41,932 nt of DNA from Halorubrum sp. Boch-26 (GTDB lineage Archaea; Halobacteriota; Halobacteria; Halobacteriales; Haloferacaceae): NCBI RefSeq assembly GCF_029889805.1, contig NZ_JARANT010000014.1:1-41932 (forward strand). Direction: 5' to 3'. Shown one piece after another: positions 1 through 8,809 of the stretch (positions are counted from its first letter, which is position 1; each line of letters starts with the position of its first letter). The translations under genes and the position numbers were made by a program. The notes under the pieces were generated by a model, which did not search any database, was not told the origin of the DNA, and was given only the letters and a program-made list of their open reading frames with translations.

Positions 1-1
1 C

Positions 2-1120
2 CTAAGCCGGCTCCCTTCCCCCGCCGTAGTCTCGCGGTCTCGGAGATGTGTTTTAGAGTCTGCGGACGGGTCTGACGGTTCGGACGGTTCGGACGGATCT
101 GATGGTTCGGACGGGTCTGACGGTTCGGACGGTTCGGACGGGTCTGACGGTGAGAGCGGCCCGGCGGCGAACATCGGGATGGTCTACGCGACCGGCGGTC
201 TCGGCGACGGGTCGTTCAACGACCAGGCTCAGCAGGGAGCGATACGGGCGGAAGAGGAGCTGGACATCTCGTTCCGGGAGGCCCAGCCCGACGAGGTGTC
301 GCAGTTCAGCACGTTCCAGCAGCAGTTCGCGGAGTCGAGCGACCCGGACTACGACTTGGTGTCGTGTATCGGCTTCCTTCAGGCGGACTCGCTCTCGGAT
401 ACGGCCGAGTCGTACCCCGACCAGGACTTCATGATCGTCGACTCGGTCGTGGACGCGGACAACGTCGCGAGCTACACGTTCCAAGAACACGAGGGATCGT
501 ACCTCGCGGGCCTGATGTCGAGCCTGCTCACCACACGAGACTTCTCGGCGGGCGCGGGATCGACCGCGGGCGACTCCACGAGCGTCGGCTTCGTCGGCGG
601 CGTCGAGTCCGACCTGATCCAGAAGTTCCAAGCCGGCTTCGAGGCGGGCGTCGCCGCCGGGAGCGACGACGTCGACGTCAGCGTCAACTACACCGGTAGC
701 TTCAACGACCCCGCGGCGGGCCGCGAGGCGGCGACCGCGATGTACAACGACGGCGCCGACATCGTCTACCACGCCGCGGGTAACACCGGGACCGGCGTCT
801 TCCAGGCCGCGCAGGAGCAGGAGGGGTTCGCGATCGGCGTCGACCGCGACCAGTCGATCACGCGGCCCGACTACGCCGACGTCATCCTCGGGAGCATGGT
901 CAAGCGAGTCGACACGGCCGTCTACAACGCGATCGACGCGACCGTCGACGGGGAGTTCCCCGGCGGATCGGTCGTCGCGCTCGGCCTCGACAACGAGGGC
1001 GTCGCGCTCGTCTACGGCGACCAGCTCGGCTCCGAGATTCCCGACGACGTCAGAGACGAGGTCTCGACCGCGCGCGAGGACATCATCGCCGGGGACATCT
1101 CCGTCCCCTCGGAAGTCTAG
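2..1120 (+). CDS. BMP-family substrate-binding lipoprotein (nucleoside-type ABC importer), 5' partial
   Basis: Binding protein of the basic membrane protein (BMP/PnrA) family, expected to be anchored outside the cell and to deliver a nucleoside or related ligand to the transporter encoded just downstream. The frame is open from base 2, so the true start lies upstream of the window. After a Ser-Gly-Asp repeat linker (codons at 65-151) the mature domain begins near NIGMVYATGG, and shows BMP hallmarks: DGSFND, HEGSYLAG, GFVGG and a C-terminal region that counts ligand-bound states. An internal ATG at 179 lies inside the first beta strand and is not a believable start. Residues before the linker are Arg/Ser-rich and do not look like a lipobox signal; see findings. 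The ATPase follows after 151 bases, the usual gene order for this importer class. Confidence 0.85.
   Translation, partial: LSRLPSPAVVSRSRRCVLESADGSDGSDGSDGSDGSDGSDGSDGSDGSDGESGPAANIGMVYATGGLGDGSFNDQAQQGAIRAEEELDISFREAQPDEVSQFSTFQQQFAESSDPDYDLVSCIGFLQADSLSDTAESYPDQDFMIVDSVVDADNVASYTFQEHEGSYLAGLMSSLLTTRDFSAGAGSTAGDSTSVGFVGGVESDLIQKFQAGFEAGVAAGSDDVDVSVNYTGSFNDPAAGREAATAMYNDGADIVYHAAGNTGTGVFQAAQEQEGFAIGVDRDQSITRPDYADVILGSMVKRVDTAVYNAIDATVDGEFPGGSVVALGLDNEGVALVYGDQLGSEIPDDVRDEVSTAREDIIAGDISVPSEV
65..151 (+). repeat. 9-bp tandem repeat encoding Gly-Ser-Asp linker
   Basis: About nine imperfect copies of a 9-base unit (GGTTCGGAC and variants with TCT or GAT) encode consecutive Gly-Ser-Asp triplets. 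Such acidic flexible linkers commonly separate the lipid anchor from the folded domain in haloarchaeal lipoproteins. Near-identical units make the copy number prone to slippage. Confidence 0.85.
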
Positions 1121-1164
1121 CGTAGCGTCTCACGGACCGACGCCACCGACGGGTGCTCCGCGAA

Positions 1165-1188
1165 CCGACCGTCCCGCGCTTCGGTCGG
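1165..1188 (+). other. Stem-loop between binding-protein gene and ATPase gene
   Basis: A perfect 7-bp inverted repeat, CCGACCG at 1165-1171 and CGGTCGG at 1182-1188, with a 10-base loop. It has no T-run after it, so it is not a typical terminator. It could stabilise the upstream mRNA end or be a chance GC-rich hairpin. Confidence 0.3.
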
Positions 1189-1271
1189 GGGGTCGGGCGT
1201 TCGTCGCGCTGCTCGGGCCGAACCATATCCAAACATATTCAGCCGCTCTCAAAACAGAGGGTACTAGACCA

Positions 1272-2900
1272 ATGGCCTCAGCCGTCCACCTCGACGGGAT
1301 CACGAAGCGGTTTCCCGGGGTCGTGGCGAACGACGACGTCGATCTCGAAGTCGAACGCGGCACCGTTCACGCCCTCCTCGGCGAGAACGGTGCCGGCAAG
1401 ACGACGCTGATGAACGTTCTCTACGGCCTCTACGAACCGACGTCGGGGGAGGTTCGGCTCGACGGCGAGCCGCGCGCGTTCGGCTCGCCGCGGGACGCGA
1501 TCGACGCCGGGATCGGGATGATCCACCAGCACTTCATGCTCGTGGACCCGATGACCGTCACCGAGAACATCACGCTCGGCAACGAGCCGCGGAAGTGGGG
1601 CGGGATCGCCGTCGACCGGGCGGGATCGCGCGAGGCCGTCGTCGACCTCGCCGACCGCTACGGGTTCGACGTCGATCCCGACGCGCGGATCGAGGACGTC
1701 TCCGTCGGCGAGCAACAGCGCGTCGAGATCCTGAAGGCGCTGTACCGCGGCGCAGACACGCTGATCCTCGACGAACCGACCGCCGTGCTGACTCCCCAAG
1801 AGGTCGACGAGCTGTTCGAGGTGCTCGACGAGCTCACCGCCCAGGGGAAGACGATCATCTTCATCACCCACAAGCTCGGCGAGGCGATGCGCGCGGCCGA
1901 CGAGATTTCCGTCCTCCGAGACGGACGGAAGGTCGGAGCCGTCGACGCGGACGCGACCACTCAAGAGGAGCTCGCGGAGCTGATGGTCGGCCGCGAGGTC
2001 CTCTTGGACGTCGACCACGGGACCGCGGAGACGGGCGAGGTCGTCGCATCGGTCTCGGACGTCGTCGTCGAAGACGACCGCGGGGTTCGGGCGGTCGACG
2101 GCGTCTCCTTCGATGTCCGGGGCGGCGAGGTGTTCGGGATCGCCGGCGTGGACGGCAACGGCCAGTCCGAACTCGTCGAGGCGGTGACCGGTCTCCAGAC
2201 CCCCGACGCGGGCGAGATCCGGTTCCGCGGCGAGGACGTCACGACCGCCTCGCGGCGACAGCGGATAGATGACGGGATGGCGTACGTCCCCGAGGACCGC
2301 CAGGAACGCGGACTGGTGATGGAGTTCGGACTGGTCGAGAACGGGCTGTTAGGCAGTCAACACGGTCCCGAACTCGCCTCCAACGGTCGGATCGACTGGT
2401 CGAAGACGCGAGGGCACGCCGAGGCGATCATCGACGAGTACGACGTTCGGCCGCCGGACGCCGACGCCGACGCGGAGTCGCTCTCCGGCGGCAACCAGCA
2501 GAAGTTCATCGTCGGCAGAGAGTTCGAGCGCGACCCGGAACTGGTCGTCGCCTCGCACCCGACGCGGGGCGTCGACGTCGGGTCGATCGAGTTCATTCAC
2601 GAGCGGCTCTTAGAGCTCCGAAAGCAGGGCGTGGCGATCCTCCTCGTCTCCTCGAAGCTGGAGGAGGTACAGGGGCTCTCGGACCGGCTGGCCGTCGTCT
2701 ACGAGGGAGAGTTCATCGACGTGGTCGACCCGGACGAGACGACCGAAGAGGAACTCGGGCTCCTGATGGCCGGGGAGCGGCCGGGAGAGGACGACGGAGA
2801 CGGGGGCGAACCTGAGGCGACGGGCGGCGGGGACGCGGACGGGACGGAACGAGAGACACCGACGGACCTCACGGACGCCGCGGACGGTGAGCGAGCGTGA
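1272..2900 (+). CDS. ABC transporter ATP-binding protein with two nucleotide-binding domains (nucleoside/BMP type)
   Basis: Energises the BMP-type importer. The 542-residue protein holds two fused ABC domains. Domain 1 has Walker A GENGAGKTT (residues 37-45), a Q-loop region near HQHFMLVDPMTV, signature VSVGEQQR and Walker B LILDEPT. Domain 2 has a Walker A-like GVDGNGQSE without the lysine, signature LSGGNQQK and ASHPTRGVD in place of Walker B. A degenerate second site is normal for RbsA/MglA/NupO-type double ATPases, so only the first site is likely to hydrolyse ATP. The C-terminal 40 residues are an acidic Gly/Asp-rich tail. ATG at 1272 is preceded by AT-rich sequence (1222-1240) that could be a promoter. 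Its stop overlaps the GTG start of the first permease by 4 bases, so the genes are co-transcribed. Confidence 0.93.
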   Translation: MASAVHLDGITKRFPGVVANDDVDLEVERGTVHALLGENGAGKTTLMNVLYGLYEPTSGEVRLDGEPRAFGSPRDAIDAGIGMIHQHFMLVDPMTVTENITLGNEPRKWGGIAVDRAGSREAVVDLADRYGFDVDPDARIEDVSVGEQQRVEILKALYRGADTLILDEPTAVLTPQEVDELFEVLDELTAQGKTIIFITHKLGEAMRAADEISVLRDGRKVGAVDADATTQEELAELMVGREVLLDVDHGTAETGEVVASVSDVVVEDDRGVRAVDGVSFDVRGGEVFGIAGVDGNGQSELVEAVTGLQTPDAGEIRFRGEDVTTASRRQRIDDGMAYVPEDRQERGLVMEFGLVENGLLGSQHGPELASNGRIDWSKTRGHAEAIIDEYDVRPPDADADAESLSGGNQQKFIVGREFERDPELVVASHPTRGVDVGSIEFIHERLLELRKQGVAILLVSSKLEEVQGLSDRLAVVYEGEFIDVVDPDETTEEELGLLMAGERPGEDDGDGGEPEATGGGDADGTERETPTDLTDAADGERA

Positions 2901-4144
2901 GCGTCACCGACCGCGCGCGAAGCGCGCTCTCCCGACTCGTCGACGCGTCCGCGACCGAGCGGATCCTGATCAGCACCGCGGCGCTCGTCCTCTCGATCCT
3001 CATCGGCGCGGTGCTGGTGCTCGTTGCCGGTCGGATGACGACGTGTACCGCCGGCGAGGCGGTGTACTACTTCGGCACCGGGTTCTGTTACGACCCCGTC
3101 GTCGTCTTCGACCGCCTCTTCCTCGGGGCGCTCGGCGACCCGCTCAGCGGCGGCTGGTCGCCGAACGGGCAGTTCGCGGTCACCCTGCGAGAGACGACGC
3201 TGCTGCTGTTCACCGGGCTCTCCGTCGCGCTGGCGTTCCGCGCCGGGATCTTCAACATCGGGACGCAGGGGCAGATGGTCGTCGGCGCGCTGGCGACCGC
3301 CCTCGGCGTCCTCTGGGCGTCGTCGCTCGTGTCGGGGGTCGTCGGCACCGTCGTGTTGATCCCGTTCGGGCTCCTCGTCGGTGCGGTGTTCGGCGGACTT
3401 TACGGCGCGGTTCCGGGCCTACTGAAGGCGTACGCCGACGCCAACGAAGTGATAACGACGATCATGCTCAACTTCATCGCCACCGGGGTCGCGCTGTATC
3501 TGGTCAGCGGGATCTTCAAGGACCCCGAAAGCGCCGCGAACCAGACCGTGCCGCTCCCCGAGTTCGCGCAGTTCCCGGCCCTGCTGTTCGGCGGCCGTCA
3601 GGACTTCTCGATCGTCGCGCTCGGCTTCGGGCTCCTCGCCGTCGCCGCGCTGTACTACGCCCTCGAACACACGGCGTTCGGGTACGACGTCCGCACGAGC
3701 GGCGTCCAACCCGAGGCGGCCGAGTACGGGGGCGTCGACGCCAAACGCACCGTCGTCGCGAGCCTGACGCTCTCCGGCGCGCTCGGCGGCATCGCCGGCG
3801 CGATGTACGTGATGATGGTGCTCGGGACGTTCCAGACGGGGATCCCCGCCTACGGCTTCGACGGGATCACCGTCTCGATCCTCGCCGGCAACAACCCGCT
3901 GGGCGTCGGTGTCGCCGCGCTGCTGTTCGGCGTGCTGAAGAGCGGGACCACGGTCGTCCAGTTCGCGACCGACGTCCCGCCGCAGCTCGTGGGCGTCCTC
4001 CGCGGACTCATCATCCTGTTCGTGGCGATGCCGGAGTTCTTCCGGCTACTGGCCCGCGGACTGCCGGGAACGGGATCGAGACCGGAGGCGGTCGCGACCG
4101 ACGGCGGCACCGCGGGCGACGGGAGAGGTGAGACCGATGAGTGA
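2897..4144 (+). CDS. ABC transporter permease 1 (nucleoside/BMP type)
   Basis: Membrane subunit of the BMP-type importer, family of branched-chain amino acid/ribose type permeases (BPD_transp_2). The 415-residue protein has a first hydrophobic segment near residues 25-45, an extracytoplasmic loop with two cysteines, then about eight more membrane segments. The conserved motif FNIGTQGQM is visible in the core. The C-terminal tail is polar and acidic. The GTG start at 2897 overlaps the ATPase stop (GTGA), and its own stop at 4142-4144 overlaps the next gene. Together with the following permease it should form a heterodimeric pore. Confidence 0.92.
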   Translation: MSVTDRARSALSRLVDASATERILISTAALVLSILIGAVLVLVAGRMTTCTAGEAVYYFGTGFCYDPVVVFDRLFLGALGDPLSGGWSPNGQFAVTLRETTLLLFTGLSVALAFRAGIFNIGTQGQMVVGALATALGVLWASSLVSGVVGTVVLIPFGLLVGAVFGGLYGAVPGLLKAYADANEVITTIMLNFIATGVALYLVSGIFKDPESAANQTVPLPEFAQFPALLFGGRQDFSIVALGFGLLAVAALYYALEHTAFGYDVRTSGVQPEAAEYGGVDAKRTVVASLTLSGALGGIAGAMYVMMVLGTFQTGIPAYGFDGITVSILAGNNPLGVGVAALLFGVLKSGTTVVQFATDVPPQLVGVLRGLIILFVAMPEFFRLLARGLPGTGSRPEAVATDGGTAGDGRGETDE

Positions 4145-5237
4145 CGCGCCCGCGGACCGAGCCGACGCCGATAGCGCCGCCCGGAACGCCGAGGGAGATG
4201 GATTCTTCGAGCGGTACACGACTCGCGCGCTCGTCGCCGGCGTGACGGTCGCCGTCGTCGTCACGCTGCTTCTCGCCGGCCTGCTGTTCCCGGACTCGCT
4301 CGCCGGGACGCTCGCGGACGCGCTCACGAGCCGGAACACGCTCGCGGCGGCGCTGCGGCTGTCCGTGCCGATCGCCTTCGCCGCCCTCGGCGGGATCTTC
4401 GCGGAGAAGTCTGGCGTGATCAACATCGGGCTGGAGGGGCTCCTGATCATCTCGGCGTTCAGCGCCATCTACGTCGCCGACGTCACCGGTGGCGTCTGGA
4501 TCGGCTTCGCCGGCGGAGTGGTCGCGAGCACGCTGCTCGCGGCGCTGTTCGCCGTCGTGACGATCGGGTTCCGCGCGGACCAGATCATCGCCGGGCTCGC
4601 GGTCTGGCTCATCGCCCTCGGGCTCGCGCCGTTCGCCTCGCAGGTGATCTACTCGAGCCCGAACACCCCGACCGTCGCGACGACGGGGACGATCACGGTG
4701 CCGGTGCTCGCCGACCTCCCGTTCTTCGGCGCGCTCTTCTCGGCGTCGCCGTCGGTGTATCTGCTGTTCGCCGCCGTCTTCGGGTCGTGGTACGTCTTCG
4801 AGCGGACGGCGTTCGGCCGGTGGATCCGCGCCAGCGGCGAGAACCCGAAGGCCCTCGACACCGCCGGCGTGAGCGTCACCCACGTTCGGTACGCGGCGGT
4901 GCTGATCTCGGGCGTGCTCGCGGGGATGGGCGGTGCGGCGCTGTCGCTCGATCTGGGTCAGTTCACCGGTAACGGTCCGACGATGGTCAACGGGAAGGGG
5001 TTCATCGCCATCGTGGCGTACCTGTTCGGCAACTACAACCCGGTCGGGGCGTTCCTCTCGACGATGCTGTTCGCGGGACTGGACGCGGTTCAGACCGTGC
5101 TCCAGCTACAGGGGATCGGGATCCCCCGCCAGCTCATCCGGATCACGCCGTTCGTCGTGGTCATCCTCGTCCTCGCGCTGGTCGGCCGGACGCGGCTTCC
5201 GGAAGCGGCCGGGGAGAACTACGAGACCGAAGACTGA
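4137..5237 (+). CDS. ABC transporter permease 2 (nucleoside/BMP type)
   Basis: Second pore subunit of the BMP-type importer, 366 residues, similar in type to permease 1 but shorter. Motif SGVINIGLEG is the counterpart of the FNIGTQGQM motif in its partner. About eight membrane segments follow a 25-residue acidic N-terminus. I chose ATG at 4137, which overlaps the upstream stop by 8 bases; an in-frame GTG at 4128 is an alternative that adds three residues. It is the last gene of the four-gene importer operon; a 274-base gap follows. The real substrate (guanosine, other nucleosides, or another BMP ligand) cannot be told from sequence. Confidence 0.92.
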   Translation: MSDAPADRADADSAARNAEGDGFFERYTTRALVAGVTVAVVVTLLLAGLLFPDSLAGTLADALTSRNTLAAALRLSVPIAFAALGGIFAEKSGVINIGLEGLLIISAFSAIYVADVTGGVWIGFAGGVVASTLLAALFAVVTIGFRADQIIAGLAVWLIALGLAPFASQVIYSSPNTPTVATTGTITVPVLADLPFFGALFSASPSVYLLFAAVFGSWYVFERTAFGRWIRASGENPKALDTAGVSVTHVRYAAVLISGVLAGMGGAALSLDLGQFTGNGPTMVNGKGFIAIVAYLFGNYNPVGAFLSTMLFAGLDAVQTVLQLQGIGIPRQLIRITPFVVVILVLALVGRTRLPEAAGENYETED

Positions 5238-5511
5238 GCCGAAACCGGTGGTCGGTCGGGGGGCGCGTCCCGCCGCCTCGGAGACGGGGCGGACCGACAG
5301 CCCGGCGGACTCGACCCCGACCGACTCGACCGACTCGGTCGACCGGTCGTCCCACGATGCCGGTTCGATCGCACCGATCCCCTCGTCGCACGCGACCGCG
5401 ACGGCGTCGCCCGTAGGGCCGCGATCCGGCGACCGCCGCCGCTCGTGTCGGTCCGGAGGCGACCGAATCGGGAACAAAGAGTTTTGCCACCGGGGGAACG
5501 ACCCACGTGAC

Positions 5512-6882
5512 ATGACCATCGACGAGTACGACGTCGTCGTGGCCGGCGCCGGGACCGCCGGCTGTTACGCCGCCGCGACGATCGCGAACGAGGGCCTCGA
5601 CGTCGTCATCGTCGAGCGAAAAGACGAGACGGAGGCGGGCCACATCGCCTGCGGCGACGCGCTGAAGGGCGCCGACGCCTTCCCGGAGGCCATCCCGAAG
5701 GAGCGGCTCGAACCGGCGTTCACGAACACCGGCGTCGACCACGGCCGGTTCGAGATCCCGCAAGAGGACACGGTCCTCGAGATCCCCGTCCCGGGCGAAC
5801 TCGCCGTCATCGACCGTTGGGAGTACGGTCGCCGGATCATCGCGGGCGCCGAGGACGCCGGAGTCGACTTCCACTACGACACCGTGATCAACGACGTGGT
5901 CCAGACCGTCGACGGGCGGGTCACTGGGCTCCGCGCGAAGCGGAAGGGAGAGCCGGTCACGTACGAGAGCGACCTCGTCATCGACGGCGCCGGGTCGCTG
6001 TCGCTGCTGCAGGACAAGGCGGACTTCGAGGGGACGACGTTCGACACCAACGTCCGCTACTCGCAGTTCTGCTCGGCGTACCGCGAGATCGTCGAGGTCC
6101 CCGAGCCGGTCGAGTGGGACGACGCCCTCGTGTTCAAGGCCACCGACCGCGCCGCCGGCTACCTCTGGTACTTCCCGCGGACGAGCACGGAGATCAACGT
6201 CGGGCTCGGCTTCCAGATGAACGAGGAGCCGATGCAGCTCGTCGAGGCGCTGAAACGCGACCTCCGGAACCGCCCCGAGTTCGAGGGCGCGGAGGTCACG
6301 GACAAGCTCGGCGCCGCGCTCCCGACTCGCCGCCCGTACGACTCGGCGGTCGCGCCGGGATACATGGCGGTCGGCGACGCGGCGGGCCACGTGAATCCCA
6401 CGACCGGCGGCGGTATCGCCGGCGCGGCGTACGCGGGCAAGTACGCCGGCGAACAGGCCGTGAAGGCGGTCTCCGACGGCGACGTCAGCGAGGAGAACCT
6501 CTGGCGGTACAACACCCGCGTGATGGACCACTTCGGCGGGCGCTACGCCGGGCTCGACGTGTACAACGTGCTCTCGACCGCGGTCGACGTGGACGACCTG
6601 ATGGGGCTGCTCGCCGCGCTCCCGGGCGAGAAGCTCGCGGAGGCGCTGTACGAGGGGTCGACGTCGATGTCGTTCGGGCTGAAGCTGAAGGCCGCGATCA
6701 AGAGCTTCGGCTACTGGGGGACGATCCGGAACTTCTACCAGACGAAGTCGCTCGCGGACGAGCTGCTGGCCCACTACGAGTCGTACCCGACCAGTCCGGT
6801 CGCGATGGCGAACTGGACCGGCGAGCGCGACGAGATTATGGACCGGATCTACGAGACGACCGGCGCGGACGCGAAGTACTGA
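5512..6882 (+). CDS. Geranylgeranyl reductase family FAD-dependent oxidoreductase
   Basis: Likely reduces geranylgeranyl chains, for example in digeranylgeranylglycerophospholipids, giving the saturated phytanyl chains of archaeal membranes; some paralogues act on menaquinone side chains or other isoprenoids. The 456-residue protein starts with a dinucleotide-binding Rossmann motif (VVVAGAGTAGCYAA), has the family CGDALKG segment after the first cysteine, the FWYFPR-like segment YLWYFPRTS, and the second FAD motif GDAAGHVNPTTGGGIAGA. ATG at 5512 fits: it lies right before the Rossmann strand and about 26 bases after a weak AT-rich box near 5480-5488. The reading frame is open further upstream, but that part has no conserved sequence. 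It is transcribed alone and converges on the next gene. Confidence 0.88.
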   Translation: MTIDEYDVVVAGAGTAGCYAAATIANEGLDVVIVERKDETEAGHIACGDALKGADAFPEAIPKERLEPAFTNTGVDHGRFEIPQEDTVLEIPVPGELAVIDRWEYGRRIIAGAEDAGVDFHYDTVINDVVQTVDGRVTGLRAKRKGEPVTYESDLVIDGAGSLSLLQDKADFEGTTFDTNVRYSQFCSAYREIVEVPEPVEWDDALVFKATDRAAGYLWYFPRTSTEINVGLGFQMNEEPMQLVEALKRDLRNRPEFEGAEVTDKLGAALPTRRPYDSAVAPGYMAVGDAAGHVNPTTGGGIAGAAYAGKYAGEQAVKAVSDGDVSEENLWRYNTRVMDHFGGRYAGLDVYNVLSTAVDVDDLMGLLAALPGEKLAEALYEGSTSMSFGLKLKAAIKSFGYWGTIRNFYQTKSLADELLAHYESYPTSPVAMANWTGERDEIMDRIYETTGADAKY

Positions 6883-6884
6883 GT

Positions 6885-6900
6885 CTGTTTTCCCGTTCTC
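6885..6900 (+). terminator. Possible T-rich terminator after the reductase gene
   Basis: Directly after the stop codon the coding strand reads CTGTTTTCCCGTTCTCCCG, a short pyrimidine run with four consecutive T residues. Archaeal terminators are often short T-runs without a hairpin. The position in a 49-base convergent gap fits, but the run is short. Confidence 0.3.
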
Positions 6901-6931
6901 CCGTGGTGCCCGGTTCGATCGCTCATCCGCG

Positions 6932-8212
6932 TCAGGGCCGTGTCTCGGCTACTCGCCGGATCGCCCCGCTCAGCACGTCGATCCCGACCGCGATGTCGCC
7001 CTCGACCACGTCGAAGGTGCTCGTGTGATGACCGCCCGGGTGGTCGGTGCCGACGCCGACGTAGCAGGCGAGGCCGCCGCGGTCCTGGACCGCCTGCATC
7101 AGATAGGTGGCGTCCTCGGAGCCACCTAACTCGTCGCTGTCGACGATATCGGTGACGCCCGCGGTCTCGCCGGCGATGTCGCCGACGATCCCGGCGAGGG
7201 CGTCGTCGCTGGTCGCGCTGGGCGCCTCGCCTTTCGTCGCCACGTCGACCTCGCAGTCGTGCATCGCGGCGGCGGACTCAAGGACGCGGTCGGCGTGCTC
7301 GGACATGTACGCGGCCAGCTCCGTCGTCGCGCCCCGGAGCTCCCCCTCGATGTACGACTCTTCGGGGATGATGTTCGTCGCCGTGCCGCCGCCGACGAGC
7401 CCCGCGTTCACCCGGGTCGGGCCGTCGGCGTGGCGGGGGATCGCGTAGAGGTTCTGGACCGCGCCCGCCATCGCCTGGACGGCGTTGCGCCCCTGCTCGG
7501 GCCGCGCGCCGGCGTGGGCCGGCGCGCCCGTGAACTCCGCGAGGAAGTGCCGGACCGCGAGGAACCCCTCGACGCCGCAGACGACCTCGCCGGAGGGGTG
7601 ATCTAAGCCGACGTGGACGGCGTAGAGGTAGTCGACGTCGTCGAGGTGCCCCGACTCCGCCATCGGCTTCCCGCCCGCCACCTGCTCTTCGCCCGGCTGG
7701 AAGAACACCTTCAGGGTGCCCGCGAAATCGGAGTCGAGCACCGCGTCGAGGGTGCCGAGACCCATCGTCGCGTGGGCGTCGTGGCCGCAGGCGTGCATGA
7801 ACCCCTCGTGCTCCGACCGGAACCCCTCGGCGACGGGGACGTGGTCGCCGTCCTCGGACTCGCGGATCGGCAGCGCGTCGATGTCGACGCGGAGCCCGAT
7901 CACCGGGCCGTCGCCGCGCTCGACCACGGCGACGCAGCCGGTGTAGCCGCCGGAGAGCTCGTCGACGATTTCCGGGTCCGCGCCCGCGTCGCGGGCACGT
8001 CGCTCCCACTCGACCAGCTCCTCGTCGGCCGGGACGTTCATCCGGTCGTCGGTCGCGAGGGCGTCGCGGCCGACGTACAGCTCGCTCAGCTCGCGTTCCC
8101 GGAGCTCGTCGACGATTCGCGCGGTGGTGTAGAACTCGCGCCACGCGGGCTCGGGGTGGCGGTGGAGGTCGCGGCGGAGCTGTCGGTACGCGTCGCGTTC
8201 GAGCGTGCTCAT
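6932..8212 (-). CDS. M20 family metallopeptidase / N-acyl amino acid amidohydrolase
   Basis: Zinc-dependent hydrolase of the M20D type (AbgA/IAA-amino acid hydrolase/aminoacylase relatives), probably removing an acyl or aryl group from an N-substituted amino acid in the cytoplasm. The 426-residue protein shows RRDLHRHPEPAWREF at the N-terminus, the metal-ligand cluster HACGHDAHATMG, FFQPGEEQVAGGKPM with the catalytic glutamate, YAVHVG, a dimerisation domain starting near AEFTGAPAHAG, and the C-terminal ligand region DHPGGHHTSTFDV. All expected ligands look present. An insertion of charged sequence near residues 45-85 is longer than in the shortest family members. A box reading CTTTTAAG on the minus strand at 8236-8243 lies about 26 bases before the ATG. 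Confidence 0.88.
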   Translation of the reverse strand: MSTLERDAYRQLRRDLHRHPEPAWREFYTTARIVDELRERELSELYVGRDALATDDRMNVPADEELVEWERRARDAGADPEIVDELSGGYTGCVAVVERGDGPVIGLRVDIDALPIRESEDGDHVPVAEGFRSEHEGFMHACGHDAHATMGLGTLDAVLDSDFAGTLKVFFQPGEEQVAGGKPMAESGHLDDVDYLYAVHVGLDHPSGEVVCGVEGFLAVRHFLAEFTGAPAHAGARPEQGRNAVQAMAGAVQNLYAIPRHADGPTRVNAGLVGGGTATNIIPEESYIEGELRGATTELAAYMSEHADRVLESAAAMHDCEVDVATKGEAPSATSDDALAGIVGDIAGETAGVTDIVDSDELGGSEDATYLMQAVQDRGGLACYVGVGTDHPGGHHTSTFDVVEGDIAVGIDVLSGAIRRVAETRP

Positions 8213-8315
8213 AGGCCTCGGTGACCTCGCACGGGCTTAAAAGATCGCGTGACTGGGAGGTCGGCGGTGCGTGGTCCGTGACCAGAATCAGACCGGTCGA
8301 AATCGGCCGTTCCGC

Positions 8316-8648
8316 TCAGTCTCGCCGGTGTCCGAGCGGCTTCTTCTGGTCGACCTCGACCTCGACGTGGATCGAGTCGGGGAAGTCGCGGCCGACGACC
8401 TCGCGAGCGATGTCGTCGGCGCCGTGGATCTCCATCGAGCGCTTGTAGACGGAGTAACTCCACGGCGAGAACTCGTCGCCGGCGCGGAGCTGTTTATAAA
8501 GCGGGACGCGGGCGGTCTCGGCGGGCGTGGCGTGCGGGCCCTTACACTCCGCGCCCTTCCGTTCGAGCGTCGACTTGAGCTCTTTGACGGTTTCGGCGAG
8601 CACGTCGCGGTCGCCGGAGGCGAAGGAGAGTTTCGTGACGAAGGTCAT
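8316..8648 (-). CDS. uS10-like ribosomal protein paralogue
   Basis: A 110-residue protein that resembles ribosomal protein uS10 (uS10/mL48 family): MTFVTKLSFASGDRDVL, then the segment TARVPLYKQ that matches the uS10 loop usually reading 'PTKTLEVPTRK', then YSVYKRSMEIHG and a final beta strand VEVEV. It stands alone, not in the ribosomal or tufA operon, so it is probably a second copy with a specialised role rather than the main uS10. I chose ATG at 8648; an earlier in-frame start at 8777 would add 43 poorly conserved basic residues and cross the region of the divergent Nudix promoter. Confidence 0.7.
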   Translation of the reverse strand: MTFVTKLSFASGDRDVLAETVKELKSTLERKGAECKGPHATPAETARVPLYKQLRAGDEFSPWSYSVYKRSMEIHGADDIAREVVGRDFPDSIHVEVEVDQKKPLGHRRD

Positions 8649-8780
8649 AGCTGGGGGTCGTCCGTGCATGGTCGCCCGAGGAGTAAAAACGCATCTACCC
8701 GCGACTCCGCCCGATCGGCGGCGATTCGCCCCGATCGGCGACGCCGACGGCTGCCGCGACGTTCGGAAGTCCGACACGCT

Positions 8781-8788
8781 CTTTAAGG
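8781..8788 (+). promoter_or_regulatory. TATA box of the Nudix gene
   Basis: CTTTAAGG lies about 26 bases before the ATG at 8810. This spacing fits a leaderless haloarchaeal transcript and decides the start at 8810 over an in-frame TTG/ATG start further upstream. Confidence 0.65.
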
Positions 8789-8809
8789 GTGCTCGCTTAC
8801 CTGACGCTA

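Noticed and set aside
2100-2220. Inactivating loss of the Walker A lysine in the second ATPase domain of the BMP importer
   Set aside because: A degenerate second site is the normal state in this transporter subfamily, so it is not a defect.
4011-4883. Long minus-strand open frame opposite the two permeases
   Set aside because: The product is Arg/Asp-rich low-complexity sequence without any motif, as expected for the antisense of a GC-rich membrane protein gene. The plus strand carries clear permease motifs.
5238-5511. Hidden gene in the gap between the importer operon and the reductase
   Set aside because: Frames in this stretch are Ser/Arg/Pro-rich without motifs, and there is no promoter except the one just before the reductase.
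5161-6774. Long minus-strand open frame opposite the geranylgeranyl reductase
   Set aside because: No domain or motif visible, and the plus strand encodes an obvious FAD enzyme. GC-rich third positions create such antisense frames.
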